Part shown: positions 44,202 through 54,589 of the stretch, piece by piece
Numbering within the stretch: position 1 is the stretch's first letter
How the letters are laid out: every line of letters begins with the position of its first letter
Origin: Pseudomonas sp. ADAK18
GTDB taxonomy: Bacteria > Pseudomonadota > Gammaproteobacteria > Pseudomonadales > Pseudomonadaceae
Length of the DNA stretch: 64,000 nt
Assembly: GCF_012935695.1 (NCBI RefSeq)
Contig: NZ_CP052859.1
Span: forward strand, 4,877,001-4,941,000
Direction of reading: 5' to 3'
Notes under the pieces: model-generated
Told to the model about the DNA's origin: nothing
The model's database searches: none
The model's input: the letters and a program-made list of their open reading frames with translations, nothing else
Translations under genes and position numbers: made by a program

Positions 44202-45650
44202 TTAGTTAAGCGATACACCCAATGCCTTTGCGATCCCTTCTCCATAAGCAGGGTCTGCCTTGACGAAGTGCTGTAACTGGCGCTGAACCACATCGCTGGA
44301 AACACCAGCCATGGCGCCGGCGATATTGTTGATCAGCAGGGTTTTCTGATCATTGTTCATCAGGCGGAACAGCGCACCGGCATGGCTGTAGTAGTCGGTA
44401 TCTTCACGGTGATCATAGCGATCAGCCGCACCACTCAAAGCCAATGGAGGTTCGGCGTACTGTGGAGCTTGCTTCGGCGCATCACCGTAGCTATTGGGCT
44501 CATAGTTAGGAGCCGCACCACCATTACTGCCAAATGCCATGGAGCCATCGCGCTGGTAGTTGTTAACCGGGCTGCGTGACGCATTCACCGGCAGGTGCTG
44601 GTGGTTGGTGCCGATACGGTAGCGGTGGGCATCCGCGTAGGCAAACACACGGCCTTGCAGCATGCGATCCGGGGACAGACCAACACCTGGCACCATATTG
44701 CTTGGACCAAACGCTGCTTGCTCAACCTCCGCAAAGTAGTTCAGCGGGTTACGGTTCAGCTCCAACTCACCCACTTCGATCAGCGGAAACTCTTTCTGCG
44801 ACCAGGTCTTGGTTACGTCGAAGGGGTTCTCGAAATGAGCGTTAGCCTGAGCTTCCGTCATGATCTGGATGCAGACGCGCCATTTCGGGAAGTCGCCGCG
44901 CTCAATGGCACCAAACAGGTCGCGTTGAGCGTAATCGGGATCGGTACCGGCCAGGCGCGCAGCGTCAGCAGGCGCCAGGTTCTTGATGCCTTGTTTGGTT
45001 TTGTAGTGCCATTTCACCCAATGCCGCTCGCCCTTGGCGTTGATCAGGCTGTAGGTGTGGCTACCGAAGCCATGCATGTGACGGTAGCCGTCTGGAATAC
45101 CCCGATCCGAAAACAGGATAGTGACCTGGTGCAGCGCCTCAGGAGAGTGCGACCAGAAATCCCACATCATCTGCGCGCTTTTCAGGTTGCTTTGCGGCAG
45201 GCGTTTTTGGGTATGGATAAAATCAGGGAACTTCAGTGGGTCGCGAATGAAAAACACCGGGGTGTTGTTGCCAACAATGTCCCAGTTGCCTTCTTCGGTG
45301 TAGAACTTCAAGGCGAAGCCCCGTGGGTCGCGCTCAGTATCCGCCGAACCACGTTCGCCACCCACTGTGGAGAAGCGCAGGAACGTCGGAGTCTGCTTGC
45401 CCACGGACTCGAACAACTTGGCGCTGGTGTACTGAGTAATGTCTTTAGAGACGGTGAATGTACCGTAAGCGCCCGAGCCTTTGGCATGGACACGACGCTC
45501 AGGGATATTCTCACGGTTGAAGTGGGCAAGCTTCTCGATCAGGTGAAAATCGTCGAGCAGCAAGGGGCCGCGAGGGCCGGCGGAACGGGAATTCTGGTTA
45601 TCAGCAACAGGTGCGCCGCTGGCGGTGGTAAGCGTTTTATTCTGGCTCAT
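44202..45650 (-). CDS. katA: catalase (monofunctional, heme-containing)
   Basis: 482 residues, a clade 3 small-subunit catalase. The distal histidine is in [38 protein letters not shown] carries the distal Asn, and the proximal heme region is in [20 protein letters not shown] (Tyr). It breaks hydrogen peroxide into water and oxygen. The ATG at 45650 has GAGGAAG about eight bases upstream; a TTG two codons earlier is less likely. No signal peptide is present. The gene lies between rplQ and the ferritin gene, the same order as PA4235-PA4237. A terminator follows at 44160. Confidence 0.97.
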   Translation of the reverse strand: MSQNKTLTTASGAPVADNQNSRSAGPRGPLLLDDFHLIEKLAHFNRENIPERRVHAKGSGAYGTFTVSKDITQYTSAKLFESVGKQTPTFLRFSTVGGERGSADTERDPRGFALKFYTEEGNWDIVGNNTPVFFIRDPLKFPDFIHTQKRLPQSNLKSAQMMWDFWSHSPEALHQVTILFSDRGIPDGYRHMHGFGSHTYSLINAKGERHWVKWHYKTKQGIKNLAPADAARLAGTDPDYAQRDLFGAIERGDFPKWRVCIQIMTEAQANAHFENPFDVTKTWSQKEFPLIEVGELELNRNPLNYFAEVEQAAFGPSNMVPGVGLSPDRMLQGRVFAYADAHRYRIGTNHQHLPVNASRSPVNNYQRDGSMAFGSNGGAAPNYEPNSYGDAPKQAPQYAEPPLALSGAADRYDHREDTDYYSHAGALFRLMNNDQKTLLINNIAGAMAGVSSDVVQRQLQHFVKADPAYGEGIAKALGVSLN

Positions 45651-45845
45651 GCTCAATCTTCCTCAGTCAGTCTTGGAACTGCCGGCTAATCGGCTTGGAG
45701 GGAGTATTGACCATCAGGATGAAGCCTACAAATTCATAAAATTGCACGCTTCAATAGAAAAAAACTACCAAATGCTCCCTCTCTATAGCACCAGTATCGA
45801 CATAGAGGGAAACGACATAAATAGGATTTGTCCTACTTCACAAAC

Positions 45846-45870
45846 AAAAAACCGGGCACTAGGCCCGGTT
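45846..45870 (-). terminator. terminator of the alpha (rplQ) operon
   Basis: AACCGGGC (45850-45857) and GCCCGGTT (45863-45870) form an eight-base stem with a five-base loop; on the minus strand a U-run (A at 45846-45850) follows. It lies 20 bases after the rplQ stop. Confidence 0.92.
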
Positions 45871-45890
45871 CTTCGTTTCAGACTGACGTC

Positions 45891-46277
45891 TTACTCGGCG
45901 GATACAGCTTCGCCAGCAGTAGCACGATCAACCAACTCGACGTACGCCATAGGCGCGTTGTCGCCAGCGCGGAAACCGCACTTGAGGATGCGCAGGTAGC
46001 CACCCTCACGGGTAGCATAACGCTTGCCCAGGTCGTTGAAGAGCTTACCAACGATAGCTTTCGAACGAGTACGGTCGAAAGCCAGACGGCGGTTAGCCAG
46101 GCTATCTGTCTTGGCCAAAGTGATCAGCGGCTCAGCAACGCGACGCAGTTCTTTAGCTTTCGGCAGTGTAGTTTTGATCAGCTCGTGCTCGAACAGCGAC
46201 ACCGCCATGTTTTGAAACATGGCCTTGCGGTGCGAGCTGGTACGGCTCAGGTGACGACCACTTTTACGATGACGCAT
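45891..46277 (-). CDS. rplQ: 50S ribosomal protein L17
   Basis: 128 residues, full length. [20 protein letters not shown] is the basic N-terminal core that contacts 23S rRNA near the exit tunnel, and [20 protein letters not shown] is the C-terminal region. It is the last gene of the alpha operon, downstream of rpoA, and ends in the terminator at 45846. Confidence 0.98.
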
Positions 46278-46318
46278 GGTTCATTCCTTACCAAACTCAC
46301 GTTCGGTGATTACGACGA

Positions 46319-47320
46319 TCAGGCAGTCGCCTTGTCGTCCTTCTTAAGACTTGCAGGCGGCCAGTTGTCGAGGCGCATGCCGAGGGACAGACCGCGGGAG
46401 GCCAGAACGTCCTTGATTTCAGTCAAGGATTTCTTGCCCAGGTTCGGAGTCTTCAACAGTTCTACTTCGGTACGCTGAATCAGGTCACCGATGTAGTAAA
46501 TGTTTTCCGCCTTAAGGCAGTTAGCCGAACGTACAGTCAGTTCCAGATCGTCAACCGGGCGAAGCAGGATCGGATCGATCTCGTCTTCCTGCTCGATTAC
46601 CACTGGTTCGCTGTCACCTTTGAGGTCGACGAACGCAGCCAACTGCTGTTGCAGAATGGTTGCAGCGCGGCGAATAGCCTCTTCAGGATCCAGAGTACCG
46701 TTGGTTTCCAGATCAATAACCAGCTTGTCCAGGTTAGTACGCTGCTCGACACGGGCGTTTTCCACCACGTATGCGATGCGGCGAACCGGGCTGAACGAAG
46801 AGTCAAGCTGCAAGCGACCAATGCTGCGGCTTTCGTCTTCATCGCTCTGACGCGAATCGGCCGGTTCATAACCACGACCACGAGCTACGGTGAGCTTCAT
46901 GTTCAGGGCGCCGTTAGACGCCAGGTTAGCGATTACGTGATCGGGGTTAACGATCTCGACATCATGATCCAGCTGAATATCGGCAGCGGTAACCACCCCC
47001 GAACCCTTCTTCGACAAGGTCAGCGTAACTTCGTCACGGCCGTGCAGCTTGATAGCCAGACCTTTAAGGTTCAACAGGATTTCAATTACGTCTTCCTGTA
47101 CACCTTCGATGGCGCTGTACTCGTGGAGCACACCGTCAATCTCGGCCTCGACTACTGCACAGCCGGGCATTGAGGACAACAGGATGCGGCGCAGCGCGTT
47201 GCCCAGGGTGTGGCCAAAACCACGCTCGAGAGGCTCGAGAGTGATCTTGGCGCGGGTTGGACTGACAACCTGCACATCAATGTGGCGGGGTGTCAGGAAC
47301 TCATTTACCGAAATCTGCAT
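46319..47320 (-). CDS. rpoA: DNA-directed RNA polymerase subunit alpha
   Basis: 333 residues, standard length. The N-terminal assembly domain begins [20 protein letters not shown] and includes [20 protein letters not shown] for dimer formation. A flexible linker near 235-250 leads to the C-terminal domain ([20 protein letters not shown] and [20 protein letters not shown]), which binds UP elements and activators. It lies 22 bases after rpsD and 41 before rplQ. Confidence 0.98.
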   Translation of the reverse strand: MQISVNEFLTPRHIDVQVVSPTRAKITLEPLERGFGHTLGNALRRILLSSMPGCAVVEAEIDGVLHEYSAIEGVQEDVIEILLNLKGLAIKLHGRDEVTLTLSKKGSGVVTAADIQLDHDVEIVNPDHVIANLASNGALNMKLTVARGRGYEPADSRQSDEDESRSIGRLQLDSSFSPVRRIAYVVENARVEQRTNLDKLVIDLETNGTLDPEEAIRRAATILQQQLAAFVDLKGDSEPVVIEQEDEIDPILLRPVDDLELTVRSANCLKAENIYYIGDLIQRTEVELLKTPNLGKKSLTEIKDVLASRGLSLGMRLDNWPPASLKKDDKATA

Positions 47321-47342
47321 GGATGCACCTATTTTCTAGCCC

Positions 47343-47963
47343 TTACTTGGAGTAGAGCTCGACAATCAGGCTTTCGTTGATGTCGGCGGACAGATCACTG
47401 CGAGCAGGAACGTTCTTGAAAACGCCCGACTTCTTCTCAGTGTCTACTTCTACCCATTCTACGCGGCCACGTTGGGCACACAGATCGAGAGCTTGGACAA
47501 TGCGAAGTTGGTTTTTTGCTTTCTCGCGAATCGCGACCACGTCACCAGCACGAACCTGGTAAGACGGGACGTTAACGGTTTGGCCGTTTACGCTAACGGA
47601 TTTGTGCGATACCAGCTGACGGGATTCGGCACGAGTCGAACCAAAGCCCATACGGTATACAACGTTGTCCAGACGGCATTCGAGCAGTTGCAGCAGGTTT
47701 TCACCGGTTGCACCTTTCTTGCCAGCTGCTTCTTTGTAGTAGCCGCTGAATTGACGCTCGAGAACGCCGTAGATACGACGGACCTTCTGCTTTTCACGCA
47801 GTTGGGTGCCGTAATCGGACTGGCGACCGCGGCGTTGGCCGTGGATACCAGGTGCTGCTTCGATGTTGCACTTCGATTCGATCGCGCGCACGCCGCTCTT
47901 CAGAAAGAGATCGGTGCCTTCACGACGAGCGAGTTTGCATTTTGGACCAATGTAACGAGCCAT
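47343..47963 (-). CDS. rpsD: 30S ribosomal protein S4
   Basis: 206 residues. [20 protein letters not shown] is the N-terminal region; [20 protein letters not shown] and [20 protein letters not shown] form the S4 domain that binds the 16S five-way junction. In enterobacteria S4 represses the alpha operon by binding the rpsM leader; the leader here (48759-48811) is about 53 bases and would need testing. It lies 18 bases after rpsK. Confidence 0.98.
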   Translation of the reverse strand: MARYIGPKCKLARREGTDLFLKSGVRAIESKCNIEAAPGIHGQRRGRQSDYGTQLREKQKVRRIYGVLERQFSGYYKEAAGKKGATGENLLQLLECRLDNVVYRMGFGSTRAESRQLVSHKSVSVNGQTVNVPSYQVRAGDVVAIREKAKNQLRIVQALDLCAQRGRVEWVEVDTEKKSGVFKNVPARSDLSADINESLIVELYSK

Positions 47964-47981
47964 TCTTTACAATCTCCTGGA

Positions 47982-48371
47982 TTACACGCGGCGCTTCTTC
48001 GGCGGACGGCACCCGTTGTGCGGGATTGGCGTCACGTCGGTGATGCTGGCGATCTTATAGCCACAGCCGTTCAATGCACGGACAGCAGACTCACGACCTG
48101 GACCTGGACCTTTGACGTTGACGTCGAGGTTTTTCAGGCCATATTCCAGCGCAGCTTGACCAGCACGTTCAGCAGCTACTTGAGCAGCAAACGGGGTGGA
48201 CTTGCGGGAACCGCGGAAACCCGAACCACCGGAGGTAGCCCAAGAAAGCGCGTTACCTTGACGGTCGGTGATGGTCACGATTGTGTTGTTAAAAGATGCA
48301 TGGATGTGGGCGATGCCATCAACCACTGTCTTTTTAACTTTTTTACGAGGACGAGCAGCAGGTTTTGCCAT
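47982..48371 (-). CDS. rpsK: 30S ribosomal protein S11
   Basis: 129 residues. [20 protein letters not shown] is the N-terminal tail and [20 protein letters not shown] the central strand pair. [20 protein letters not shown] ends in the conserved platform-binding tail. It is a late-assembling protein of the 30S platform beside the E site. It lies 30 bases after rpsM and 18 before rpsD in the alpha operon. Confidence 0.98.
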   Translation of the reverse strand: MAKPAARPRKKVKKTVVDGIAHIHASFNNTIVTITDRQGNALSWATSGGSGFRGSRKSTPFAAQVAAERAGQAALEYGLKNLDVNVKGPGPGRESAVRALNGCGYKIASITDVTPIPHNGCRPPKKRRV

Positions 48372-48401
48372 GATTAATTTCCTGTCGATTCGCGTGGGCG
48401 A

Positions 48402-48758
48402 TTACTTGCGGATCGGCTTACGCGGACCTTTACGGGTACGCGCGTTAGTCTTGGTACGCTGACCGCGCACTGGAAGACCACGACGATGACGCAGACCGCG
48501 GTAGCAACCGAGGTCCATCAAACGCTTGATTTTCATGTTGATTTCGCGACGCAGGTCACCTTCAGTGGTGAACTTCGCCACTTCGCCACGCAACAGCTCA
48601 ATCTGCTCGTCGCTCAGATCTTTGATCTTTGCGGCTGGGTTTACCCCAGTGACTGCGCAAATCTTCTGCGCAGTAGTGCGACCAACACCATAGATGTAGG
48701 TCAGCGAGATAACAGTGTGCTTGTTATCTGGAATGTTAACGCCTGCAATACGGGCCAT
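48402..48758 (-). CDS. rpsM: 30S ribosomal protein S13
   Basis: 118 residues. [20 protein letters not shown] starts it, a helix-two-turn-helix covers [20 protein letters not shown], and the basic C-terminal tail [20 protein letters not shown] reaches the P-site tRNA. It is the first gene of the alpha operon, with a good promoter at 48818-48846 upstream. The S4-responsive leader of E. coli lies at the equivalent place; here it is short. Confidence 0.98.
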   Translation of the reverse strand: MARIAGVNIPDNKHTVISLTYIYGVGRTTAQKICAVTGVNPAAKIKDLSDEQIELLRGEVAKFTTEGDLRREINMKIKRLMDLGCYRGLRHRRGLPVRGQRTKTNARTRKGPRKPIRK

Positions 48759-48817
48759 TCAGTGGGACTCCAATTGACAGCTACCTACGCCCCGGAAGCC
48801 AAGAAATAGGGCGCGAG

Positions 48818-48846
48818 ATAATATCGCTGTAATAACAAATAATCAA
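48818..48846 (-). promoter_or_regulatory. sigma70-type promoter of the alpha operon
   Basis: On the minus strand TTGATT (48846-48841), a 17-base spacer and TATTAT (48823-48818) match the -35 and -10 hexamers at 4/6 and 5/6 positions. The start would be near 48811, about 53 bases before rpsM. The hairpin at 48847-48870 abuts the -35. Confidence 0.75.
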
Positions 48847-48870
48847 CCCGGCAGCGCACTAGCTGCCGGG
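48847..48870 (-). terminator. hairpin between rpmJ and rpsM (possible spc-operon terminator)
   Basis: CCCGGCAGC (48847-48855) and GCTGCCGGG (48862-48870) form a nine-base perfect stem with loop GCACTA. On the minus strand the tail is TTGATTATTTG, only partly U-rich, so termination is probably partial. It lies 17 bases after the rpmJ stop and directly before the alpha promoter. Confidence 0.6.
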
Positions 48871-48887
48871 CTTCAAGCGGATCACAC

Positions 48888-49004
48888 TCAGCCTTGGCGC
48901 TGTTTGTGACGCGGTTCCGCGCTGCAAATTACTCGAACAACACCTTCGCGGCGAATAATTTTGCAGTTACGGCACAGCTTTTTCACCGATGCACGAACTT
49001 TCAT
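48888..49004 (-). CDS. rpmJ: 50S ribosomal protein L36
   Basis: 38 residues, [20 protein letters not shown] and then [18 protein letters not shown]. The zinc ribbon is intact: two Cys in LCRNCK, one Cys in ICSAEPRH and the His, so this is the zinc-containing (C+) form. It binds 23S rRNA near the peptidyl transferase region. It lies 27 bases after secY, the usual last gene of the spc operon. Confidence 0.97.
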
Positions 49005-49031
49005 CACCAACTCCTCGAACCTTATGGGTAC

Positions 49032-50360
49032 TCAGCGCAACATGCCGCTGCCGTAACCCTTCAGGTTGGCTTTCTTCATCAGGGATTCGTACTGGTGCGA
49101 AACGAGGTGCGATTGTACTTGGGACATGAAGTCCATCACAACCACGACCACGATCAGCAACGAGGTCCCGCCAAGGTAGAACGGAACGTTTGCTGCGACC
49201 ACCAGGAACTGGGGCAACAAGCACACGGCCGTCATATATAGAGCACCGAACATGGTTAAGCGAGTCAGAACGCCATCAATGTAGCGCGCAGACTGCTCAC
49301 CTGGACGGATACCCGGAATAAAGGCACCGGACTTCTTCAGGTTTTCCGCTACGTCTTTCGGATTGAACATCAACGCCGTATAGAAGAAGCAGAAGAAAAT
49401 AATCCCTGCACTAAACAGCAGAATATTCAACGGCTGACCAGGAGCGATCGACTGCGAGATGTCCTGCAACCAGCCCATACCTTCAGACTGACCGAACCAG
49501 GCACCCAACGAAGCCGGAAACAGCAAAATGCTGCTCGCGAAGATAGCAGGAATAACCCCGGCCATATTCACTTTCAGCGGCAAGTGGCTGGTCTGCGCGG
49601 CAAAAACCTTACGGCCCTGCTGACGCTTGGCGTAGTGAACAGCAATACGACGCTGACCACGCTCAATGAACACCACAAAACCGATAATCGCTACTGCCAG
49701 CAAACCGATAGCAACCAAGGCAAAGATATTGATATCACCCTGACGCGCAGACTCGAAAGACTGCCCAATCGCTCTCGGAAGACCGGCGACGATACCTGCG
49801 AAAATCAACATCGAGATACCGTTACCAACACCACGCTCAGTAATCTGCTCACCCAGCCACATCATGAACATCGCACCAGCCACAAATGTGGATACTGCGA
49901 CGAAATGGAAGCCAAAGTCACCAGTGAACGCAACACCCTGCCCTGCCAGGCCAACGGACATGCCGATAGCTTGGACCAGGGCGAGGATGACAGTGCCGTA
50001 GCGGGTGTACTGGCTTATCTTGCGACGGCCAGCCTCACCTTCCTTCTTCAACTGCTCCAACTGCGGGCTGACGGCGGTCATCAATTGCATGATGATCGAT
50101 GCCGAGATGTACGGCATGATCCCCAGTGCAAAAATGCTCATCCGTTCCAGCGCGCCGCCGGAAAACATGTTGAACAAGCTAAGAATGGTCCCCTCATTCT
50201 GTCGAAACAGGTCTGCGAGTCGGTCCGGGTTGATACCTGGAACCGGGATGTGTGCGCCTATTCGGTAGACGATAATCGCCAGGAACAGAAAACGCAGACG
50301 AGCCCAAAGTTCAGACATACCGCCTTTGCCGAGCGCTGAGAGAGCACCTTGCTTAGCCAT
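49032..50360 (-). CDS. secY: preprotein translocase subunit SecY
   Basis: 442 residues with ten membrane helices. [20 protein letters not shown] is the cytosolic start, [20 protein letters not shown] helix 1, and [20 protein letters not shown] lies in the central part. The protein-conducting channel works with SecE and SecG, driven by SecA or the ribosome. The rplO stop is immediately adjacent to its ATG (no spacer), and rpmJ follows at 27 bases. It is the only membrane protein in the ribosomal cluster. Confidence 0.98.
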   Translation of the reverse strand: MAKQGALSALGKGGMSELWARLRFLFLAIIVYRIGAHIPVPGINPDRLADLFRQNEGTILSLFNMFSGGALERMSIFALGIMPYISASIIMQLMTAVSPQLEQLKKEGEAGRRKISQYTRYGTVILALVQAIGMSVGLAGQGVAFTGDFGFHFVAVSTFVAGAMFMMWLGEQITERGVGNGISMLIFAGIVAGLPRAIGQSFESARQGDINIFALVAIGLLAVAIIGFVVFIERGQRRIAVHYAKRQQGRKVFAAQTSHLPLKVNMAGVIPAIFASSILLFPASLGAWFGQSEGMGWLQDISQSIAPGQPLNILLFSAGIIFFCFFYTALMFNPKDVAENLKKSGAFIPGIRPGEQSARYIDGVLTRLTMFGALYMTAVCLLPQFLVVAANVPFYLGGTSLLIVVVVVMDFMSQVQSHLVSHQYESLMKKANLKGYGSGMLR

Positions 50361-50798
50361 TTATTCCTCGAACTTGCCGCCAGCTGCTTCGATAGCCGAA
50401 CGCGCACCTTTGGTGGCGCCGATTCCCTTGCCGATAGTGACAGCGCGAGTCACTTCACCGGACAGCATGATTTTCACACGCTGCACGTTGACGTTGATCA
50501 CGTTGGCATCTTTCAGGGTCTGCACGGTAACGATGTCGCCTTCCACTTTAGCCAGCTCGGACAGACGCACTTCTGCGCGGTCCATGGCCTTCAGGGAAAC
50601 GAAACCGAACTTCGGCAGGCGACGGTGCAGCGGCTGTTGACCGCCTTCAAAGCCTGGAGCAATGGTGCCACCGGAGCGGGAGGACTGACCTTTGTGACCA
50701 CGGCCACCAGTCTTACCCAAACCACTACCGATACCACGGCCCGGACGATGCTTTTCGCGACGGGAACCCGGCGCTGGACTCAGATCATTGAGTTTCAT
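50361..50798 (-). CDS. rplO: 50S ribosomal protein L15
   Basis: 145 residues. The glycine-rich extended N-terminus is [20 protein letters not shown], then [20 protein letters not shown], which winds through 23S rRNA; a globular C-terminal part follows ([20 protein letters not shown]). It is a late assembly protein. It sits between rpmD (3 bases) and secY (0 bases). Confidence 0.98.
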   Translation of the reverse strand: MKLNDLSPAPGSRREKHRPGRGIGSGLGKTGGRGHKGQSSRSGGTIAPGFEGGQQPLHRRLPKFGFVSLKAMDRAEVRLSELAKVEGDIVTVQTLKDANVINVNVQRVKIMLSGEVTRAVTIGKGIGATKGARSAIEAAGGKFEE

Positions 50799-50801
50799 CG
50801 A

Positions 50802-50978
50802 TTAACCCTCGACACGCAGCATGTAGTAAGCCTTGTTGATCATCCCGCGATTCTCGGGAGTATCAAGTACTTCTACAGTGTGACCGATGCGACGCAGACC
50901 CAGACCCTTAACGCACAATTTGTGGTTAGGGATGCGGCCGGTCATGCTTTTGATCAGCGTTACTTTAACGGTAGCCAT
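50802..50978 (-). CDS. rpmD: 50S ribosomal protein L30
   Basis: 58 residues: [40 protein letters not shown] and [18 protein letters not shown]. It is the short bacterial L30 with the typical ferredoxin-like fold. It lies two bases after rpsE and three before rplO, so it is translationally coupled. Confidence 0.97.
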   Translation of the reverse strand: MATVKVTLIKSMTGRIPNHKLCVKGLGLRRIGHTVEVLDTPENRGMINKAYYMLRVEG

Positions 50979-50980
50979 GA

Positions 50981-51481
50981 TCAGAAGATCTCCTTGACGC
51001 TTTTGCCACGCTTGGCGGCAATGGATTCAGGAGACTGCATAGCCTTCAAACCTTTAAAAGTGGCGTGAACCACGTTTACCGGGTTAGTCGAGCCGTAGCA
51101 CTTGGCCAGAACGTTCTGAACGCCAGCAACTTCGAGGACAGCACGCATAGCGCCGCCAGCGATGATACCGGTACCTTCAGAAGCAGGCTGCATGTACACC
51201 TTCGAAGCGCCATGAGCGGACTTCATTGCGTACTGCAGAGTGGTGCCGTTCAGATCAACTTGGATCATGTTGCGACGAGCAGCTTCCATTGCCTTCTGGA
51301 TCGCAGCAGGCACTTCACGTGACTTGCCACGGCCGAAGCCAACACGCCCTTTACCATCACCTACCACGGTCAACGCGGTGAAAGTGAAGATACGGCCGCC
51401 TTTAACGGTTTTGGCTACGCGGTTAACTTGAACCAGCTTCTCAATGTAGCCTTCGTCGCGCTTTTGGTCGTTATTTGACAT
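50981..51481 (-). CDS. rpsE: 30S ribosomal protein S5
   Basis: 166 residues. The N-terminal double-stranded RNA-binding fold is [20 protein letters not shown] and [20 protein letters not shown]; the C-terminal S5 domain has [20 protein letters not shown]. It maintains decoding accuracy at the mRNA entrance. It is three bases after rplR. Confidence 0.98.
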   Translation of the reverse strand: MSNNDQKRDEGYIEKLVQVNRVAKTVKGGRIFTFTALTVVGDGKGRVGFGRGKSREVPAAIQKAMEAARRNMIQVDLNGTTLQYAMKSAHGASKVYMQPASEGTGIIAGGAMRAVLEVAGVQNVLAKCYGSTNPVNVVHATFKGLKAMQSPESIAAKRGKSVKEIF

Positions 51482-51484
51482 AAC

Positions 51485-51835
51485 TTAGAACTCCAGCCCA
51501 GCTTCACGAGCAGCATCAGCCAGCGCCTTGACGCGACCGTGGTACTTGAAGCCAGAGCGGTCGAAAGCCACCTGCGAGACGCCAGCGGCTTTAGCACGCG
51601 TAGCGACCAGCTGGCCAACCTTAGTGGCCGCGTCGATGTTGCCAGTGGCACCATCACGCAGTTCTTTATCCAAAGTCGAGGCGCTTGCCAGGACTTTGTT
51701 GCCGTCGGCCGAGATGACCTGGGCGTAGATGTGCTGCGACGAGCGGAACACGCAGAGACGCACGACTTCGAGTTCGTGCATTTTCAGGCGTGCTTTGCGA
51801 GCGCGACGCAGTCGAGTAACTTTTTTGTCGGTCAT
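51485..51835 (-). CDS. rplR: 50S ribosomal protein L18
   Basis: 116 residues. The basic start [20 protein letters not shown] binds 5S rRNA, and [20 protein letters not shown] is the core strand pair; [20 protein letters not shown] ends it. With L5 and L25 it anchors 5S rRNA. It lies between rplF (10 bases) and rpsE (3 bases). Confidence 0.98.
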   Translation of the reverse strand: MTDKKVTRLRRARKARLKMHELEVVRLCVFRSSQHIYAQVISADGNKVLASASTLDKELRDGATGNIDAATKVGQLVATRAKAAGVSQVAFDRSGFKYHGRVKALADAAREAGLEF

Positions 51836-51845
51836 TTGCTATGCC

Positions 51846-52379
51846 CTACTTCTTCTTGGCTTCTTTACGACGGACGACTTCGTCCGCGTAGCGCACACCT
51901 TTGCCTTTGTACGGCTCTGGTGGACGGAAGTCGCGGATCTCAGCGGCCACCTGACCTACCAGCTGCTTATCAATACCCTTGATCAGGATATCGGTTTGGC
52001 TAGGGGTCTCAGCGGTGATGCCTTCCGGCAGTTCGTAATCCACTGGGTGCGAGAAGCCAAGGGCCAGGTTCAAAACCGTGCCTTTTGCTTGCGCTTTGTA
52101 ACCAACACCGACCAGCTGGAGCTTACGCTCGAAGCCTTGGCTTACGCCTTGGACCATGTTGTTTACCAACGCACGAGTGGTACCGGCCATTGCGCGAGTT
52201 TGTTGATCGCCATTGCGAGCAGCGAAACGCAGCTCACCAGCTTCTTCAACGATCTCAACGGACGAATGGATGTTCAGTTCTAGAGTGCCCTTGGCACCCT
52301 TCACCGAAAGCTGGCCACCTGCGAATTTTACTTCGACACCGGCTGGCAGCTTAACGGGGTTCTTAGCGACGCGTGACAT
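51846..52379 (-). CDS. rplF: 50S ribosomal protein L6
   Basis: 177 residues. Two related domains: the first starts [20 protein letters not shown], the second contains [20 protein letters not shown], and [20 protein letters not shown] is the L6 signature. It lies near the factor-binding site. It follows rpsH by 12 bases. Confidence 0.98.
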   Translation of the reverse strand: MSRVAKNPVKLPAGVEVKFAGGQLSVKGAKGTLELNIHSSVEIVEEAGELRFAARNGDQQTRAMAGTTRALVNNMVQGVSQGFERKLQLVGVGYKAQAKGTVLNLALGFSHPVDYELPEGITAETPSQTDILIKGIDKQLVGQVAAEIRDFRPPEPYKGKGVRYADEVVRRKEAKKK

Positions 52380-52391
52380 GCTTATCCCCCC

Positions 52392-52784
52392 TTAGAACAC
52401 TGTGCAAAGAACTTCGCCGCCGACACCGGCAGCGCGCGCAGCACGATCCGTCATCACACCTTTATTGGTGGAGACGATAGACACACCGAGACCGCCACGA
52501 ACTTTCGGCAGATCTTCGACGGACTTGTACTGACGCAGGCCTGGACGGCTAACGCGCTTCACTTCCTCGATGACCGGACGGCCTTCGAAGTACTTCAGCT
52601 CGATGGACAGCAGAGGTTTGATTTCGCTGCTGATCTGATAACCCGCAATGTAGCCTTCGTCTTTCAGGACTTTGGCAACAGCTACCTTCAACGTGGAAGA
52701 TGGCATGCTTACGACGGACTTTTCAGCCATCTGGGCATTACGGATACGAGTTAGCATGTCCGCTAACGGGTCCTGCATACTCAT
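52392..52784 (-). CDS. rpsH: 30S ribosomal protein S8
   Basis: 130 residues. [20 protein letters not shown] starts it and [20 protein letters not shown] is the C-terminal rRNA-binding part. S8 nucleates 16S rRNA assembly and in E. coli represses the spc operon by binding its mRNA. Here 208 bases with a strong hairpin separate it from rpsN, so expression of the downstream half may be adjusted at that point. Confidence 0.98.
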   Translation of the reverse strand: MSMQDPLADMLTRIRNAQMAEKSVVSMPSSTLKVAVAKVLKDEGYIAGYQISSEIKPLLSIELKYFEGRPVIEEVKRVSRPGLRQYKSVEDLPKVRGGLGVSIVSTNKGVMTDRAARAAGVGGEVLCTVF

Positions 52785-52905
52785 GGCTAGACGCTCCTAA
52801 TACAAAAAAATTAGCCTTGCGGCCATTACGTGTCGCCGAGAATCTCCGAGCATAAAACACACGGGCTCAGGCGAGCCGCGTATTTTAGACACACTCCGGA
52901 AATGA

Positions 52906-52929
52906 AACAAGCCCCAAAAGGGGCTTGTT
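52906..52929 (-). terminator. internal hairpin/attenuator in the spc operon (rpsN-rpsH gap)
   Basis: AACAAGCCCC (52906-52915), loop AAAA, GGGGCTTGTT (52920-52929): a ten-base perfect stem in the 208-base gap between rpsN and rpsH. On the minus strand the tail TTTCATTT is moderately U-rich, so it looks like a weak terminator or a processing site inside the operon. Confidence 0.7.
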
Positions 52930-52992
52930 CCAGATTCAAGGCCACCGGTGGTCAGTATCTTGCGATCCTGAGCACCGAGACTTCGAAAGTAC

Positions 52993-53298
52993 TTACCAGC
53001 TGGCTTTAACCAGACCTGGTACGTCACCACGCATTGCCGCTTCGCGCAGTTTGTTACGGCCGAGGCCGAACTTGCGGTAAACGCCGTGTGGACGACCGGT
53101 CAGGCGGCAGCGGTTACGCATGCGCGAAGCGCTTGCGTCACGTGGCTGCTTCTGCAGGGCAACTGTAGCTTCCCAACGTGCTTCTGGACTTGCGTTCAGA
53201 TCAACGATGATAGCTTTCAGTGCTGCACGCTTCTTGGCGTACTTGGCAACCGTGAGCTGACGCTTCAGCTCGCGGTTTTTCATGCTCATCTTGGCCAT
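52993..53298 (-). CDS. rpsN: 30S ribosomal protein S14
   Basis: 101 residues, the long zinc-free (C-) form: [40 protein letters not shown], then [23 protein letters not shown] 53298 matches the family start; the frame extends 22 further codons into the rplE spacer. It is assembled late in the 30S head. It lies 13 bases after rplE and is followed by an unusually long spacer before rpsH. Confidence 0.97.
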   Translation of the reverse strand: MAKMSMKNRELKRQLTVAKYAKKRAALKAIIVDLNASPEARWEATVALQKQPRDASASRMRNRCRLTGRPHGVYRKFGLGRNKLREAAMRGDVPGLVKASW

Positions 53299-53311
53299 TT
53301 TCCTACTCCAA

Positions 53312-53851
53312 TCAGTTGCGGAACGGGAATTTGAAAGCACGCAGCAGTGCGCGACCTTCATCATCGTTCTTAGCAGTGGTGGTCAGGGTAATGTCCAGAC
53401 CGCGGAGAGCATCGATCTTGTCGTAGTCGATTTCCGGGAAGATGATCTGCTCTTTAACGCCCATGCTGTAGTTACCACGACCATCGAAGGACTTGGCATT
53501 CAGGCCGCGGAAGTCGCGAACCCGAGGCAGGGAGATCGACAGCAGACGATCTAGGAACTCGTACATACGCTCACGGCGTAGAGTCACTTTGACGCCGATC
53601 GGCCAACCTTCACGGACTTTAAAGCCAGCGATGGATTTCCGAGCGTAAGTCACAACGACTTTTTGACCGGTGATCTTTTCCAGGTCAGCAACAGCGTGCT
53701 CGATGACTTTTTTATCACCGACCGCTTCGCCCAGACCCATGTTCAGGGTGATTTTGGTAACGCGTGGAACTTCCATCACGTTCGAAAGCTTAAGTTCTTC
53801 CTTAAGTTTCGGTGCGATTTCTTTCCAGTAAATCTCTTTTAGTCGTGCCAT
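53312..53851 (-). CDS. rplE: 50S ribosomal protein L5
   Basis: 179 residues. [20 protein letters not shown] is the start, [20 protein letters not shown] binds 5S rRNA, and [20 protein letters not shown] is a central signature. It bridges 5S rRNA and the P-site tRNA. It lies 20 bases after rplX. In E. coli the S8 repressor site is at this start; it could be searched for here. Confidence 0.98.
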   Translation of the reverse strand: MARLKEIYWKEIAPKLKEELKLSNVMEVPRVTKITLNMGLGEAVGDKKVIEHAVADLEKITGQKVVVTYARKSIAGFKVREGWPIGVKVTLRRERMYEFLDRLLSISLPRVRDFRGLNAKSFDGRGNYSMGVKEQIIFPEIDYDKIDALRGLDITLTTTAKNDDEGRALLRAFKFPFRN

Positions 53852-53871
53852 GGTCTTCTACCTAGCAGTGT

Positions 53872-54186
53872 TCAAGCATCAACCGCTTTTTGGGTCGACT
53901 TGAAGACACGAATTTTCTTGCCATCTTCTACTTTGAAACCAACGCGGTCAGCCTTGTTGGTTTCGCCGTTGAAAATGGCGACGTTAGAAGCGTCCAGTGG
54001 AGCTTCTTTTTCGACGATACCGCCTTGCACGCCCGACATCGGGTTAGGCTTGGTATGGCGCTTAACCAGGTTCAGACCACCAATAACCAGACGGTTATTT
54101 GCGAGAACCTTAAGCACCTTACCGCGCTTACCTTTGTCTTTGCCGGCGATCACGATGATCTCGTCGTCACGACGAATCTTTTGCAT
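53872..54186 (-). CDS. rplX: 50S ribosomal protein L24
   Basis: 104 residues. The KOW motif is [20 protein letters not shown] followed by [20 protein letters not shown]. It starts assembly of the large subunit by binding the 5' end of 23S rRNA. It lies 11 bases after rplN and 20 before rplE. Confidence 0.98.
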   Translation of the reverse strand: MQKIRRDDEIIVIAGKDKGKRGKVLKVLANNRLVIGGLNLVKRHTKPNPMSGVQGGIVEKEAPLDASNVAIFNGETNKADRVGFKVEDGKKIRVFKSTQKAVDA

Positions 54187-54197
54187 GTCGGATCTCC

Positions 54198-54566
54198 TTA
54201 CAGCACTTCTGGGGCGAGCGAGACGATCTTCATGAACTTCTCAGTACGAAGTTCACGGGTCACTGGCCCAAAGATACGGGTGCCGATCGGCTCTTGCTTG
54301 TTGTTCAGAAGAACAGCAGCGTTGCCATCAAAGCGGATAATGGAGCCATCTGCACGGCGTACGCCGTGACGAGTGCGGACTACAACAGCAGTCATCACTT
54401 GGCCTTTTTTCACTTTACCGCGAGGAATTGCTTCCTTCACGGTAACTTTGATGATGTCACCGATACCAGCGTAACGACGATGGGAGCCACCCAGCACCTT
54501 GATGCACATAACACGGCGAGCGCCGCTGTTATCGGCCACATCGAGCATGGATTGAGTCTGAATCAT
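54198..54566 (-). CDS. rplN: 50S ribosomal protein L14
   Basis: 122 residues. [20 protein letters not shown] and [20 protein letters not shown] form the beta barrel; [20 protein letters not shown] is the conserved basic loop. It contacts 23S rRNA at the subunit interface. It follows rpsQ by 23 bases, the traditional S10/spc boundary; no terminator is visible there, so the two operons may be joined. Confidence 0.98.
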   Translation of the reverse strand: MIQTQSMLDVADNSGARRVMCIKVLGGSHRRYAGIGDIIKVTVKEAIPRGKVKKGQVMTAVVVRTRHGVRRADGSIIRFDGNAAVLLNNKQEPIGTRIFGPVTRELRTEKFMKIVSLAPEVL

Positions 54567-54589
54567 ATAATTTCTCCGACCCCTAGTCC

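Noticed and set aside
52797..53030. A 77-codon frame in the rpsN-rpsH gap
   Set aside because: It covers the hairpin and part of rpsN in another frame and has no resemblance to a protein family. The gap is better explained as regulatory RNA or spacer.
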